From NCBI GenBank assembly GCA_028284865.1, contig JANQQV010000008.1, positions 124,001 to 188,000 on the forward strand: 64,000 nt of DNA. Direction: 5' to 3'. The stretch comes from Rhodothermales bacterium. GTDB taxonomy: Bacteria; Bacteroidota; Rhodothermia; Rhodothermales; UBA10348. Both the position numbers and the translations under genes were made by a program. The notes beneath the pieces were generated by a model. The model searched no databases, was not told where the DNA came from, and saw only the letters and a program-made list of their open reading frames with translations. Position 1 is the first letter of the stretch; each line of letters opens with the position of its first letter. Positions 39,050 to 48,434 of this stretch are shown in pieces.

Positions 39050-41689
39050 CTACTCGACCCGCAGGATGTCAGCCGGGGCGCTGCGCCGAATACTTCGTGC
39101 CTGCGTGGTAATGGTCAGCAACGCTACACTCAGAATGATGCAATACGTGATGACGAATGGAAGGACATTGAGATGCATACTGTAGGCATAGATATCCTGG
39201 ATCAATCGATTCATTCCGGTCCACGCCATGGGGAATGCAATCAAGGACCCGATGGTCATGATGACCAGGTAACGTCTGTTGACGAAATGCGCTATGCCGA
39301 TCGGTGCACCACCCAGAACTTTTCGTATTCCGATTTCCTTCTGGCGATTGATCACGTTTTGTGCTGACAGGGCGTAAATGCTCAAGCAGGAAATGATCAA
39401 TGCGAGGGTGGCCACAAACAGGAAGATCAAGGCGATACCCATGCTCTCTTCCTGAAAGGACTCGAAAACCTGGTCCTGATAGCGCACGCGTACTTCGTCG
39501 CCACCGAATACATCCTTGAAAGCACCATTCAGTGCCAGTACCGTTTCGTTGGTCCTTCCAGGTGCCAATCGAACCGATACCAGACGGTGATCCGTCTCTC
39601 TAACCTGTTCGAACACCGTGGGCTTGATCAGGCTGAAAAAGTCCTCGTGATGGAAATCCGCAACGACCCCGACAATGAGCCGAGGAATGGAATCCAGATC
39701 CACAACGGAACCGACCGGTTGGGAAAGGCCGACCTCATCAACGAATGTCTCGTTGACAACGATGGCCTCCGGACCCGCCGTCATGGTTGAATCAGACAAC
39801 AGGAGGCCTTGTAGAGGTCTGAGCCCGAGAAACGATGCATAGTCGGCACGTCCTCCGAATACGAAGGTCTCGACACCATCCTCTGGAGTGTTTTCGGTCA
39901 CGGTCTGCTGTTCGTTGTAGGAAAAGCCCACGACTTCCCTGCTCGTAGTCAACGCCATGACCCCAGACTGCTGACTGAGGAATTCCGTCAACCACGCCTG
40001 CTGTTCAGCAGAATTGGACTCGAATGAAACCAGCTGCTCTGTATTAAATCCCCAATCCTTGTGGGCCAGATACTGCCCATTCCAGGTCAGAACGATGCCC
40101 ATGGACATGGTCAGAAAGGCCAGCAGGAACTGGATGGCAAGAAACCCATGGGAAAGCGGCCTCCGCTTTCGGAGTTGGAGGCGATGCTGGAAGATGGCTG
40201 TTGGCCGGAACGAGGAGATGTAGAGTGCTGGATACGCTCCTGAGATCAGGCCGATGGACAAGACCAGTCCACCCATGAACAGCCAGACTCTGAGATTCCG
40301 GGTCATTCCGAAATCCAGCTCGTGTCCTGAGATCTGACTGAAGATCGGTAGCAGGCCTTGCCATGCAAGAAGGAGACCCATGATCAGAGCCAAGAGACTC
40401 ATCACGATGTTCTCCGTCAGAAACTGAATGACGAGCTGCTTTCGACTGCCTCCGACAGCTTTCCGGACTCCGATCTCCTTGAGGCGCTTGGTTGCTGTGG
40501 CCATGGAGATGTTCATGTAATTGAAGCAAGCCAGCAACAGAAGCAATCCTGAGATCAGCGACAACACGACCACGGGCGCCCAGGGAATCGAGTTGGCCAT
40601 GCTCCGTTCTACGTTCTCCCTGTTCCAGGCAAGATTGGTGATGGCATCGATGTCATATCGGACGATCTGCCAATCGGGGTTTGCGGCATTCAGCTGATCC
40701 TGCCAATTCTGCAATGCAGATCGAAGGGTCGCCACCGGGGTTCCGGCGACTCGTCTGATGAAAGTGGCATCCACGGTCTGCCTCCACCCGCTCTCGAGTT
40801 GGTCTTCGAGCATCGAAAATGGCATAACCATCAAGTACTGAATGCCCGCTTCCGTCGTGAAAGGCTCCGACACCGCGGCTACCCGGATTTCTTGTTCAGG
40901 TCCGTCGCCGATGGAGAGCGACAGCGATTGCCCGACAGGATCAGCATCACCAAACACGGTTTGAGCCCAGGATGCACTGAGCACAACAGCGGGCTCCGAT
41001 CCAAAGGCCTCAACGCTTCCCGAGGCCGTCGGAAAGGCAAACATCGAGAAGAAATCCGCGTCGGCGAACAGCGCCACCCGCTCAAATTGGTCGTCTCCCC
41101 GAGTCAATTGAACTCGACGCTGTTCCAGTCGCACAACCGAATCAACGAGCGGGGAAGACTCGGCAAGGGCTGGTCCCAATGCCGCAGGAGTATGTCCCCA
41201 CCATTGTTCACCGTCAGATTCCTGCGTCACCTGATGAACCAGCATCAGGTCGTCCACGCGAGGGTGGTGATGGTCCCGCGTCAGAACCTTCGACACGAAG
41301 GCGTACGAGACCATGGTCACGGCAATGGCCACTGCCAGTCCGAACATGTTGATCATGCTCGGCACGCGGTTCTTGCGAAGATTGCGCATCGCTACGCGCA
41401 CATACCCCTTCGCCAGAGACCATTGATACAGGACCTCCGAACGAATCTCTCGGCGATCACGGGTCTTCATCCAAGCAACGCTGCGAAACTCGGATTCCGT
41501 TTCATGGAACGTCCCCAACTCGGCCGTCGCCTCACGAAATGCTTCTTCCTCGCTGTGACCCGCTTCCACCAGGAAGGCGACCTGATCACGCAGGTGCTGT
41601 TCGAGCTCATCAAGGTCACGTCCCTTGAACGCGCGGGAGTACTTGTACTGGTGGCGCCAGGTGGAAAGCGCCTTCTCCAAATTGAACAT
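39050..41689 (-). CDS. FtsX/MacB-like ABC permease with N-terminal prefix domain
   Basis: MFNLEKALSTWRHQYKYSRAFKGRDLDELEQHLRDQVAFL; FtsX regions (LKEIGVRKAVGGSRKQ; QKEIGIRKVLGGAPIG). Confidence 0.92.
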   Translation of the reverse strand: MFNLEKALSTWRHQYKYSRAFKGRDLDELEQHLRDQVAFLVEAGHSEEEAFREATAELGTFHETESEFRSVAWMKTRDRREIRSEVLYQWSLAKGYVRVAMRNLRKNRVPSMINMFGLAVAIAVTMVSYAFVSKVLTRDHHHPRVDDLMLVHQVTQESDGEQWWGHTPAALGPALAESSPLVDSVVRLEQRRVQLTRGDDQFERVALFADADFFSMFAFPTASGSVEAFGSEPAVVLSASWAQTVFGDADPVGQSLSLSIGDGPEQEIRVAAVSEPFTTEAGIQYLMVMPFSMLEDQLESGWRQTVDATFIRRVAGTPVATLRSALQNWQDQLNAANPDWQIVRYDIDAITNLAWNRENVERSMANSIPWAPVVVLSLISGLLLLLACFNYMNISMATATKRLKEIGVRKAVGGSRKQLVIQFLTENIVMSLLALIMGLLLAWQGLLPIFSQISGHELDFGMTRNLRVWLFMGGLVLSIGLISGAYPALYISSFRPTAIFQHRLQLRKRRPLSHGFLAIQFLLAFLTMSMGIVLTWNGQYLAHKDWGFNTEQLVSFESNSAEQQAWLTEFLSQQSGVMALTTSREVVGFSYNEQQTVTENTPEDGVETFVFGGRADYASFLGLRPLQGLLLSDSTMTAGPEAIVVNETFVDEVGLSQPVGSVVDLDSIPRLIVGVVADFHHEDFFSLIKPTVFEQVRETDHRLVSVRLAPGRTNETVLALNGAFKDVFGGDEVRVRYQDQVFESFQEESMGIALIFLFVATLALIISCLSIYALSAQNVINRQKEIGIRKVLGGAPIGIAHFVNRRYLVIMTIGSLIAFPMAWTGMNRLIQDIYAYSMHLNVLPFVITYCIILSVALLTITTQARSIRRSAPADILRVE

Positions 41690-41700
41690 GTTGGATGACC

Positions 41701-42039
41701 TCATCCGTTGGCTGTTTGCTGGCCCCATAGTTCGGCCCAGACAGCATTAACCATTTTCCATTCTTGCTGGACATGAGCCAGCGCTTTCTTACCGTCTTCC
41801 GTGATGCGGTAGTACTTGCGATCCGGTCCTTCCTCGGAGGCCTGCCAGTAGCTTTCCACCCATCCGTCGTGTTCCATTCGATGCAGGATGGGATAAAGCT
41901 TGCTGTTCGACCAGGCGACCTGGCCGTCATAAAGCTGTCGAGCCCGATAGACGAGCTGAAACCCGTACTTGGGCCCTTCCATGAGCATGGACAGGATGAG
42001 TGGCTTGAGCGTGGCGCCGGCCAGCGATTTGGACAACAT
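41701..42039 (-). CDS. PadR-family transcriptional regulator
   Basis: LILSMLMEGPKYGFQLVYRARQLYDG...SKLYPILHRMEHDGWVESYW...DRKYYRITEDGKKAL. Confidence 0.93.
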   Translation of the reverse strand: MLSKSLAGATLKPLILSMLMEGPKYGFQLVYRARQLYDGQVAWSNSKLYPILHRMEHDGWVESYWQASEEGPDRKYYRITEDGKKALAHVQQEWKMVNAVWAELWGQQTANG

Positions 42040-42249
42040 GGATCGCGCGATTCGATGATGGGGTGGGGATGACCTTTCCGAATCATTTCCAAGACGAACC
42101 CGGAGTCATTCGGTGTGGCCGCTATAATCACTTTTGATATAGACTATGACAAAAGACGGTATAGCCTGAAAGAGGTTGCGGTCGATTCCGAAAAAAGATG
42201 ATTTCAACTTCACGAAGGGATCTTTCGCGCTGAAACTGAATCTTTTAGG

Positions 42250-42726
42250 TTGTTTTGCCATTATTACTGGCTACAAACCGGGTTTTTCGGTCTCAACGCA
42301 CCCTTAAGGGCATTCAACGCAGCTCCAACGTTGCATCTAAGACGAACCATAGCGGCTTTTTCCTTGCTCACCAGCGTTCTGCTGGGCGGGCTGATTGCGC
42401 CTCTGTCGCACTTCGCCTATATGGCGGTAAGCGACCACTATGACACGTCTGCAGCGGCCGCGCAAGAAATGGCGCATGGTCACGGGCACGAGCATAAGAC
42501 CATTAACCTTGACGGACCCGGGCTGGACGCCGATCACTCGGTAGATCACCTCGAGTGTCCCTATGCCGCGTTTTTCCTGAGCCAGGCATCAGCTGTTTCT
42601 TCAGATGATGCAGGCCTGGCACTGACGTTTTCTTCGACGACGCTGACGGCTGGACCGGTCGCGACACTGACCGCCACCTCCGTCCACATCTCCCCCATCC
42701 GCGGACCACCCGGGCTTCTGGCCTGA
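42250..42726 (+). CDS. Small exported DUF2946-like protein, His-rich
   Basis: Hydrophobic N-terminal segment, MAHGHGHEHK, HLECPYAAFFLS, C-terminal ISPIRGPPGLLA; true start may be downstream. Confidence 0.6.
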   Translation: MFCHYYWLQTGFFGLNAPLRAFNAAPTLHLRRTIAAFSLLTSVLLGGLIAPLSHFAYMAVSDHYDTSAAAAQEMAHGHGHEHKTINLDGPGLDADHSVDHLECPYAAFFLSQASAVSSDDAGLALTFSSTTLTAGPVATLTATSVHISPIRGPPGLLA

Positions 42727-42979
42727 TCCGGTCGCGGAAGAGGTTCCGTCTAGTTTTTGCACAGACGCTCTATCGGTGAGACCGATGGCGGCGTCCCTGA
42801 TGACGCTCATCCTCTGCGAATCGTGCACCGCTGCCCGTGTTCAGGGCATCGCTGCGTGCTCATGACGTGTGCTGGCTTTCAGTCGCCCGTTCCGGAAAGG
42901 CCTTCCTGTCCCCGAACGCCCCTGCGCCTCCATCCGGCGCGACTGTTATTCCATTGACATTTCTATCCGCATTTTCGTC

Positions 42980-43825
42980 ATGAAAGCACTTCGTACGTTT
43001 TTCCTCCCTGCCCTGATTGCCTCGGTCCTGCTGGTTGGCTGTGACGCCAGCGATATGGGCAATGAAGAAGTAGATCTCACCCTTCGCCTGGAGGGCCTCT
43101 TCGACGGACAGCAGCTGACCGGTCAGGTGTTCGAGCACAATGGTGCAAACATCACGCTCGAGTCAGCCCGCATTTACCTCTCCGAGATTTCCCTGACGAC
43201 GGCCGATGGCGAAGTCATCACATTCGAATCCGATGCCATCACGGTCCCGGCCAAGGATGCCAATGACAACGACGTCTCCCACACCGTTACCGACAAGATC
43301 ATTCTTGCCAAGCATGACCTGGGCATGGAAGACTACCACCTCGGCATGGTCCCGGAAGGCGATTACACGTCGATGTCGTTCCGCCTCGGTATTGTGGGCA
43401 TGGACAACCGTATTGATGCCTCCCAGGTACCTTCGAATCACTCGCTTGCCAAGCAGACAGACAAGAACAACCACTGGAACTGGGCCAACGGCTACATCTA
43501 CCTTCGCGTCGATGGCCAGGTTGACACGGACGGTGATGGCACGGTGGACGAAGACTGGAATGCCCACATCGGCAAGGACGACTTTTCCCGTGTAATCACC
43601 CTGGATACCAACTTCACGTTGGACCATGAGACCGGCAACGAAGTGCACGTGATGGTGGATTACCACGACATGTTGCACATGGTCGACCTGGCTGATCCTG
43701 CAGAGCGCGTTACGCACACGAGCAACAACCTTCCGATGACGAACAAGATCATCGGAATGGTGGACAGCGCATTCATGCTGCATGGTGTTCACATGAGTGA
43801 ACACGACCACGATCACAACCACTGA
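42980..43825 (+). CDS. mbnP: MbnP-family copper-binding periplasmic lipoprotein
   Basis: Lipobox LLVGCDAS; VDLTLRLEGLFDGQQL...ARIYLSEISLTTADGE...NNHWNWANGYIYLRVDG; HDHDHNH tail. Confidence 0.85.
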   Translation: MKALRTFFLPALIASVLLVGCDASDMGNEEVDLTLRLEGLFDGQQLTGQVFEHNGANITLESARIYLSEISLTTADGEVITFESDAITVPAKDANDNDVSHTVTDKIILAKHDLGMEDYHLGMVPEGDYTSMSFRLGIVGMDNRIDASQVPSNHSLAKQTDKNNHWNWANGYIYLRVDGQVDTDGDGTVDEDWNAHIGKDDFSRVITLDTNFTLDHETGNEVHVMVDYHDMLHMVDLADPAERVTHTSNNLPMTNKIIGMVDSAFMLHGVHMSEHDHDHNH

Positions 43826-43827
43826 TC

Positions 43828-44835
43828 GTGACGCGTCGCGTCCACATACTCATCGCTTTTGCGCTGGGTATTTCGCTTGCGGGATGCGGGATCGCGGACT
43901 CTGACGTCCGCGATCCCGCAGTCCTCGATGTCCCGACTGGATTCGAGCCCATCCCGATCCCGGATCACAATCCGCTGACTGCGGAGAAAGTGGCACTGGG
44001 AGAACGGTTGTTCTTTGATCCACACCTGTCGGAAACGGGCACCGTGTCATGCGCCTCCTGTCACCTGACGGAAGCAGCCTTCGCGGACCCACGACCGATC
44101 TCCATTGGTGTCCACGGACGTATCGGCGAGCGCAATTCCCCCAGCCTTGTGAACATCGGGTACATCAACCTGCTGTTCTGGGATGGTGGTGCACTGACGT
44201 TGGAAGCTCAGGCCCTGGCGCCGCTGGAAGCCGACTTCGAGATGAACATGAATCTCGGAGATCTGATTTCGCGCATCGGTGAGGATCCTTCCTATGCGGC
44301 CGAATTCGATGAGGCTTTCGGCGAAGGACCCTCGATTCAGAACGTGACGCAGGCGCTGGCCTCGTTCCAGCGGACCATCCGAAGTGGGGGGTCGCGATTC
44401 GATCGTTTCGAGGCTGGTGCGGTGGACGCATTGAGCGCTGCGGAGCGGCGTGGGATGGAGCTCTTCAACGGCAAGGCGAATTGTGCCTCCTGTCATGCAG
44501 GCTTCCTGTTCACCAATCAGGCATTCGAGAACAACGGGGTGGCCTTCACCTATCCCGACTCGGGACGAGCCCGCATCACGATTGACCCGGCAGACTTCAT
44601 GGAATTCCGGGTCCCTTCGCTGAGGAATGTTGAGAAGACGGCTCCATACATGCACGATGGCCGATTCGCGACTCTCGAAGACGTTATCGAACACTATGAC
44701 GAAGGCGGAAGCGATGTCCGAAACAAGAGCGCATTGATCGAGCCTCTTCGCCTTACAGAATCTGAGAAGGGTGACCTTGTCGCCTTCCTTCACACATTGA
44801 CTGACGAAGTCATTTTGACCGGCCTTGCGCCGTGA
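43828..44835 (+). CDS. mbnH: MbnH-like di-haem cytochrome c peroxidase-family protein
   Basis: Two CxxCH motifs (VSCASCHLTEAAFADP, NCASCHAGFLF); NIGYINLLFWDGGALTLEAQALAPLE; 2 nt after mbnP. Confidence 0.85.
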   Translation: MTRRVHILIAFALGISLAGCGIADSDVRDPAVLDVPTGFEPIPIPDHNPLTAEKVALGERLFFDPHLSETGTVSCASCHLTEAAFADPRPISIGVHGRIGERNSPSLVNIGYINLLFWDGGALTLEAQALAPLEADFEMNMNLGDLISRIGEDPSYAAEFDEAFGEGPSIQNVTQALASFQRTIRSGGSRFDRFEAGAVDALSAAERRGMELFNGKANCASCHAGFLFTNQAFENNGVAFTYPDSGRARITIDPADFMEFRVPSLRNVEKTAPYMHDGRFATLEDVIEHYDEGGSDVRNKSALIEPLRLTESEKGDLVAFLHTLTDEVILTGLAP

Positions 44836-44842
44836 CAAGACC

Positions 44843-45634
44843 ATGACCCTAACCAAATTGTCAGCACTGACCAGGCTTTCCCTGCTGTTGGTTCCACTGA
44901 TATTCGTGGCCGGATGCGCCCCGGATATCGCGGAAACCGACTTCTACAGCATGCACCCCGATCCCGACGCGGGCTCGGCTGCGGAAGTTGTCCTGCTCGA
45001 CCATGTCGAGTCCGGTACACAACTGACGCTGGTCGCCCGGGAAGCACTTGGATGGGGCTTCAATGCCTTCCGCGTGGAAGCAGCTGAAGGATGGCAGTCG
45101 ATTTCCCCAGCACTCGTATACGAGGTGGGTGCCAGTCGATGGACGTCTCCCCTCTCCTCTGAAATCTCCGATGGAGCGGGCGTGATGTATGCCGTCCCCC
45201 CTCCCGTTGAAGGAGGCGAGTGGTTCCTGGAAGTCTCCGGCTCGACGAGTGCAGGCTCCCTGTCGCTTCGGGTACCCGTCACGGTTGAAGAAGACATCTG
45301 GGTTCGGCCCGCCAACGCATCGGATCTCATCGTGGCGTGGGTGGCTCCAACCGCGCCCAAGACGGGCAATGACGATTTCGAAGTGGCTTTGTATCGCTAT
45401 GTGAACGGCCAGTTTGAAGCCGTCACCAACGCATCCCTCGATCTTTACCCGTACATGGATATGGGAGGCGGTGAAGGGCACAGCACGCCGTATTCCGCAC
45501 CGACACACGTTGGCGGGGGTCGATACAAGGGTGATGTCAACTTCATCATGTCCGGCGGCTGGGACATGACCGTCATCGTTACGCTGAACGGCCAAACCGA
45601 GGAAATCGTGTTTGCCGGATTCACGGTGCAGTAG
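44843..45634 (+). CDS. YtkA/FixH-like domain lipoprotein
   Basis: Lipobox IFVAGCAPD; C-terminal YMDMGGGEGHSTPYSAPTHVGGGRYKGDVNFIMSGGWDMTVIVTLNGQ is YtkA-like. Confidence 0.75.
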   Translation: MTLTKLSALTRLSLLLVPLIFVAGCAPDIAETDFYSMHPDPDAGSAAEVVLLDHVESGTQLTLVAREALGWGFNAFRVEAAEGWQSISPALVYEVGASRWTSPLSSEISDGAGVMYAVPPPVEGGEWFLEVSGSTSAGSLSLRVPVTVEEDIWVRPANASDLIVAWVAPTAPKTGNDDFEVALYRYVNGQFEAVTNASLDLYPYMDMGGGEGHSTPYSAPTHVGGGRYKGDVNFIMSGGWDMTVIVTLNGQTEEIVFAGFTVQ

Positions 45635-45645
45635 AGAGGAATCAA

Positions 45646-47928
45646 ATGAGAATACCTGGAATCACATCCTTCACGACTCGGCAGTCACTGCGCCTTTGGA
45701 TAGGTGCACTGCTGCTGGCCGTGGTAAGCGCTGCGCCATCATTTGCTCAGGACGAACAACCCTTGCTGGGGGTCGTGCTGGACGACTTGTCCGGGCAACC
45801 GATCCCATTGGCCACCGTCATCGTGACCGGGACGCAGTATGGAACGGCAGCCGACTATGATGGGCAATTTGAGCTACTCCTTCGTCCCGAGCACCACATG
45901 CTCCGGATTTCGGCCCTGGGATATGCTTCTCGGGTCGTCCACATCACGTCAGAAATGCGGGATGGTGGGTCGATGACGATCCGGTTGGAGCCGTCAGTCA
46001 TCAATGTTGACGAGGTTGTTGTGGCCGGAGATCGCGCACGCGTCGATGACCCATCGGCCTCCTCGCACAATCAAAATGCGACCGAGGATTTGATGGATCG
46101 CATTCCGGGAGCCGACTTCCTCCAGCGTGCCAACATTGCCTGGGAGCCGGTCATCCGGGGAATGAATGGCGGGCAGGTAGGCGTCGTGATTGACGGAATG
46201 AAAGTGGTTGGTGCCTGCATCGACCGAATGGATCCAACGTCGGCATACGTTGAGGTAGAGAATCTGGAACGCCTGGAGTTGACCAAAGGCGGATTTGACC
46301 TGAACATGGGTTCGCAGATTGGCGGTACGGTCAACCTGATGACTCAGCGTCCTTCGTTCGATGAGGACCCGTTCATCACTTCTGAAGTGGGCTTCGAATC
46401 GGCTTCGATGCTTCGCCGCGGGCGTGTATCGGCCGGCATGGCAAAAGGAAAAACGAGTGTCCGAGGGAGCTGGTCCTACCGCATCGCTGACGACTTCACC
46501 GCTGGTGGAGGTCAGTCGCTGGCCAACTCCGGCTACGAGAAGAACAATTACAAAATCGACGTCACCCGGATGCTCAATCACGCACATCAGGTGACAGGTT
46601 CGTTCCTGGCTGACAACGCCTGGGGTGTCGGATATCCCGTGCTGCTCATGGATGCGACGCTTGCCAAGGCGCGCATCGGAAGCGTCACCCACAATTGGGA
46701 GCGTCACACGGCCACGCGTGGCCTGAAGACGGCCGAAACGAGGATCTATCACAACACGGTCGATCACTGGATGGACGATTACCAGCGGGACGTGTTCGAT
46801 CGCCCGGTGATGCGCGGCATGTACATGCCCATGTTTGGCAATACCCAGACATCCGGGCTGATTTCGAACTGGGGATTCCGCTTCGGTCCGAGCCGCATGA
46901 ACCTGACATTGGACGCATACCAGACCGACAGTTTTGGCGATATGTGGATGTTCTCCGTGTTCGAGAATATCCAGGACATGTATCTCCTGAACCTCGGAGA
47001 CATCCGAGTTCGTCACGGAGCTATTGCAGCCGATTGGTCGACGCCTCTGGCGGACAACCTGGTCGGTCGTCTGAATGCCCGCTGGGACTACTCGACCCGC
47101 GACGTTTTGCGTGACGAAGCTGTGGCCATTCTTCAAGGCCGCTGGGGTGATGGAGACCTGGCGCGCACTTACTCGTTCGGCAACATCAGCGGAACGATCG
47201 ACTATGCGCTCAATCCGATTACCCGGCTCCATCTGAGCCTCGCGCATGTGGCCCGACTGCCCACTCATGTGGAGAACTACGGCCACTACGTCTACAATTA
47301 CGTCGACGGATTCTTCTATACGGGCAATCCGAACCTCAAGCCGGAGCGCTCGAACCAGATGGAGATTGGCGTCGAGCGATGGACTTCGCGGTATGGTCTG
47401 ACGGCTTCCGTTTACGGCAATTGGATCCAGGACTACATCGTAGGTCTGGCAGACGACGGTCTTTCCGACAACGAGATCTATCGCTTCCGAGTATACCAGA
47501 ATGCGTCCTCCGCAACCCTGGTTGGATTTGAGCTCAGTGCTGTCGCAGACATCGCGCGTGGCTTCTCCGTGGCCGGCTCGTCTTCGTACACTCGTGGCCA
47601 GAATCATGAGTTGGACGAGCCCATGTTCCTGATTCCGCCGCTCAGTGCGCAGCTCGCGCTGCGATTTGATCAGCCCAAGTACTGGGCCGAAATCGAATCG
47701 CGAATGGCCATGCCCCAGGAGCGTGTCGCCAGACAGATTGCCGTGGAAGACGTGACCGATGGCTACTTCATAGTCAACATGCGCGGTAGCTACACGGTGC
47801 GCGAGACGACGTCATTGCGATTCGGAATCGACAACCTGTTCGATACGTTCTATCACGAGCACCTGAGCTTCGGCAACCTGCCCAACGAAGGTCGCAACGT
47901 GTACCTTTCGGTATCGCACACACTGTAG
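45646..47928 (+). CDS. TonB-dependent receptor, OprC/NosA-like candidate copper receptor
   Basis: Carboxypeptidase-like N-domain, plug (IDGMKVVGACIDRMDPTSAYVEVENLERLELTKGGFDLNMGSQIGGTVNL), C-terminal barrel ending VYLSVSHTL. Confidence 0.88.
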   Translation: MRIPGITSFTTRQSLRLWIGALLLAVVSAAPSFAQDEQPLLGVVLDDLSGQPIPLATVIVTGTQYGTAADYDGQFELLLRPEHHMLRISALGYASRVVHITSEMRDGGSMTIRLEPSVINVDEVVVAGDRARVDDPSASSHNQNATEDLMDRIPGADFLQRANIAWEPVIRGMNGGQVGVVIDGMKVVGACIDRMDPTSAYVEVENLERLELTKGGFDLNMGSQIGGTVNLMTQRPSFDEDPFITSEVGFESASMLRRGRVSAGMAKGKTSVRGSWSYRIADDFTAGGGQSLANSGYEKNNYKIDVTRMLNHAHQVTGSFLADNAWGVGYPVLLMDATLAKARIGSVTHNWERHTATRGLKTAETRIYHNTVDHWMDDYQRDVFDRPVMRGMYMPMFGNTQTSGLISNWGFRFGPSRMNLTLDAYQTDSFGDMWMFSVFENIQDMYLLNLGDIRVRHGAIAADWSTPLADNLVGRLNARWDYSTRDVLRDEAVAILQGRWGDGDLARTYSFGNISGTIDYALNPITRLHLSLAHVARLPTHVENYGHYVYNYVDGFFYTGNPNLKPERSNQMEIGVERWTSRYGLTASVYGNWIQDYIVGLADDGLSDNEIYRFRVYQNASSATLVGFELSAVADIARGFSVAGSSSYTRGQNHELDEPMFLIPPLSAQLALRFDQPKYWAEIESRMAMPQERVARQIAVEDVTDGYFIVNMRGSYTVRETTSLRFGIDNLFDTFYHEHLSFGNLPNEGRNVYLSVSHTL

Positions 47929-47957
47929 CCTCGATAAGGCGCTTTCTCACCAAGACC

Positions 47958-48323
47958 ATGATTCCGGCCGATATCAAGGAAATGGCGAAACACGACCCGC
48001 TGGTCGCCGAATTGTTGGCGATCGGTGGCCCGTTTTTCTACAACGACTATCAGCGAATGCGGTCCGGTGATTCTGAATGGGTGATGCGTGATCGGGCCAA
48101 GAAAGCTCGTTGGGCGTTCGTTTTCTTTGTGATTCTCTGGGGGATCTACCTCACCTTTTTCTTGATTACCACCTTCAGATACGAGGCTGACTGGATTGCG
48201 CAATTGCTGCGACTCCTCAGTGCAGGTCTGTATGGTGGAGCCGCATGGTTGATCTTCCGAAACATGCGGCGACTTGAAGAGGTCATCGCACGCATTGACG
48301 CCGGCGAATTCTCGACGGATTGA
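47958..48323 (+). CDS. Small hypothetical membrane protein
   Basis: 121 aa, two hydrophobic segments; immediately downstream of TonB receptor. Confidence 0.6.
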   Translation: MIPADIKEMAKHDPLVAELLAIGGPFFYNDYQRMRSGDSEWVMRDRAKKARWAFVFFVILWGIYLTFFLITTFRYEADWIAQLLRLLSAGLYGGAAWLIFRNMRRLEEVIARIDAGEFSTD

Positions 48324-48434
48324 TCGGCAAGGTCCGATCCGCGGCGAACCTTTGGGCGGAGTGGGCTTTCTTGAGCGATCCGGCTCGGCGCGTTGCTGCG
48401 TTGGAGACATCACCCAACCTTTCCTCCTCCCGCC

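Noticed and set aside
42139-42147. ATAG-A-CTAT near-palindrome upstream of the second padR
   Set aside because: Only 4-bp half-sites; too weak to call an operator and unlike the 21352 site
45994-47607. 537-aa minus-strand ORF
   Set aside because: Lies entirely antisense to the TonB receptor; no recognisable domain
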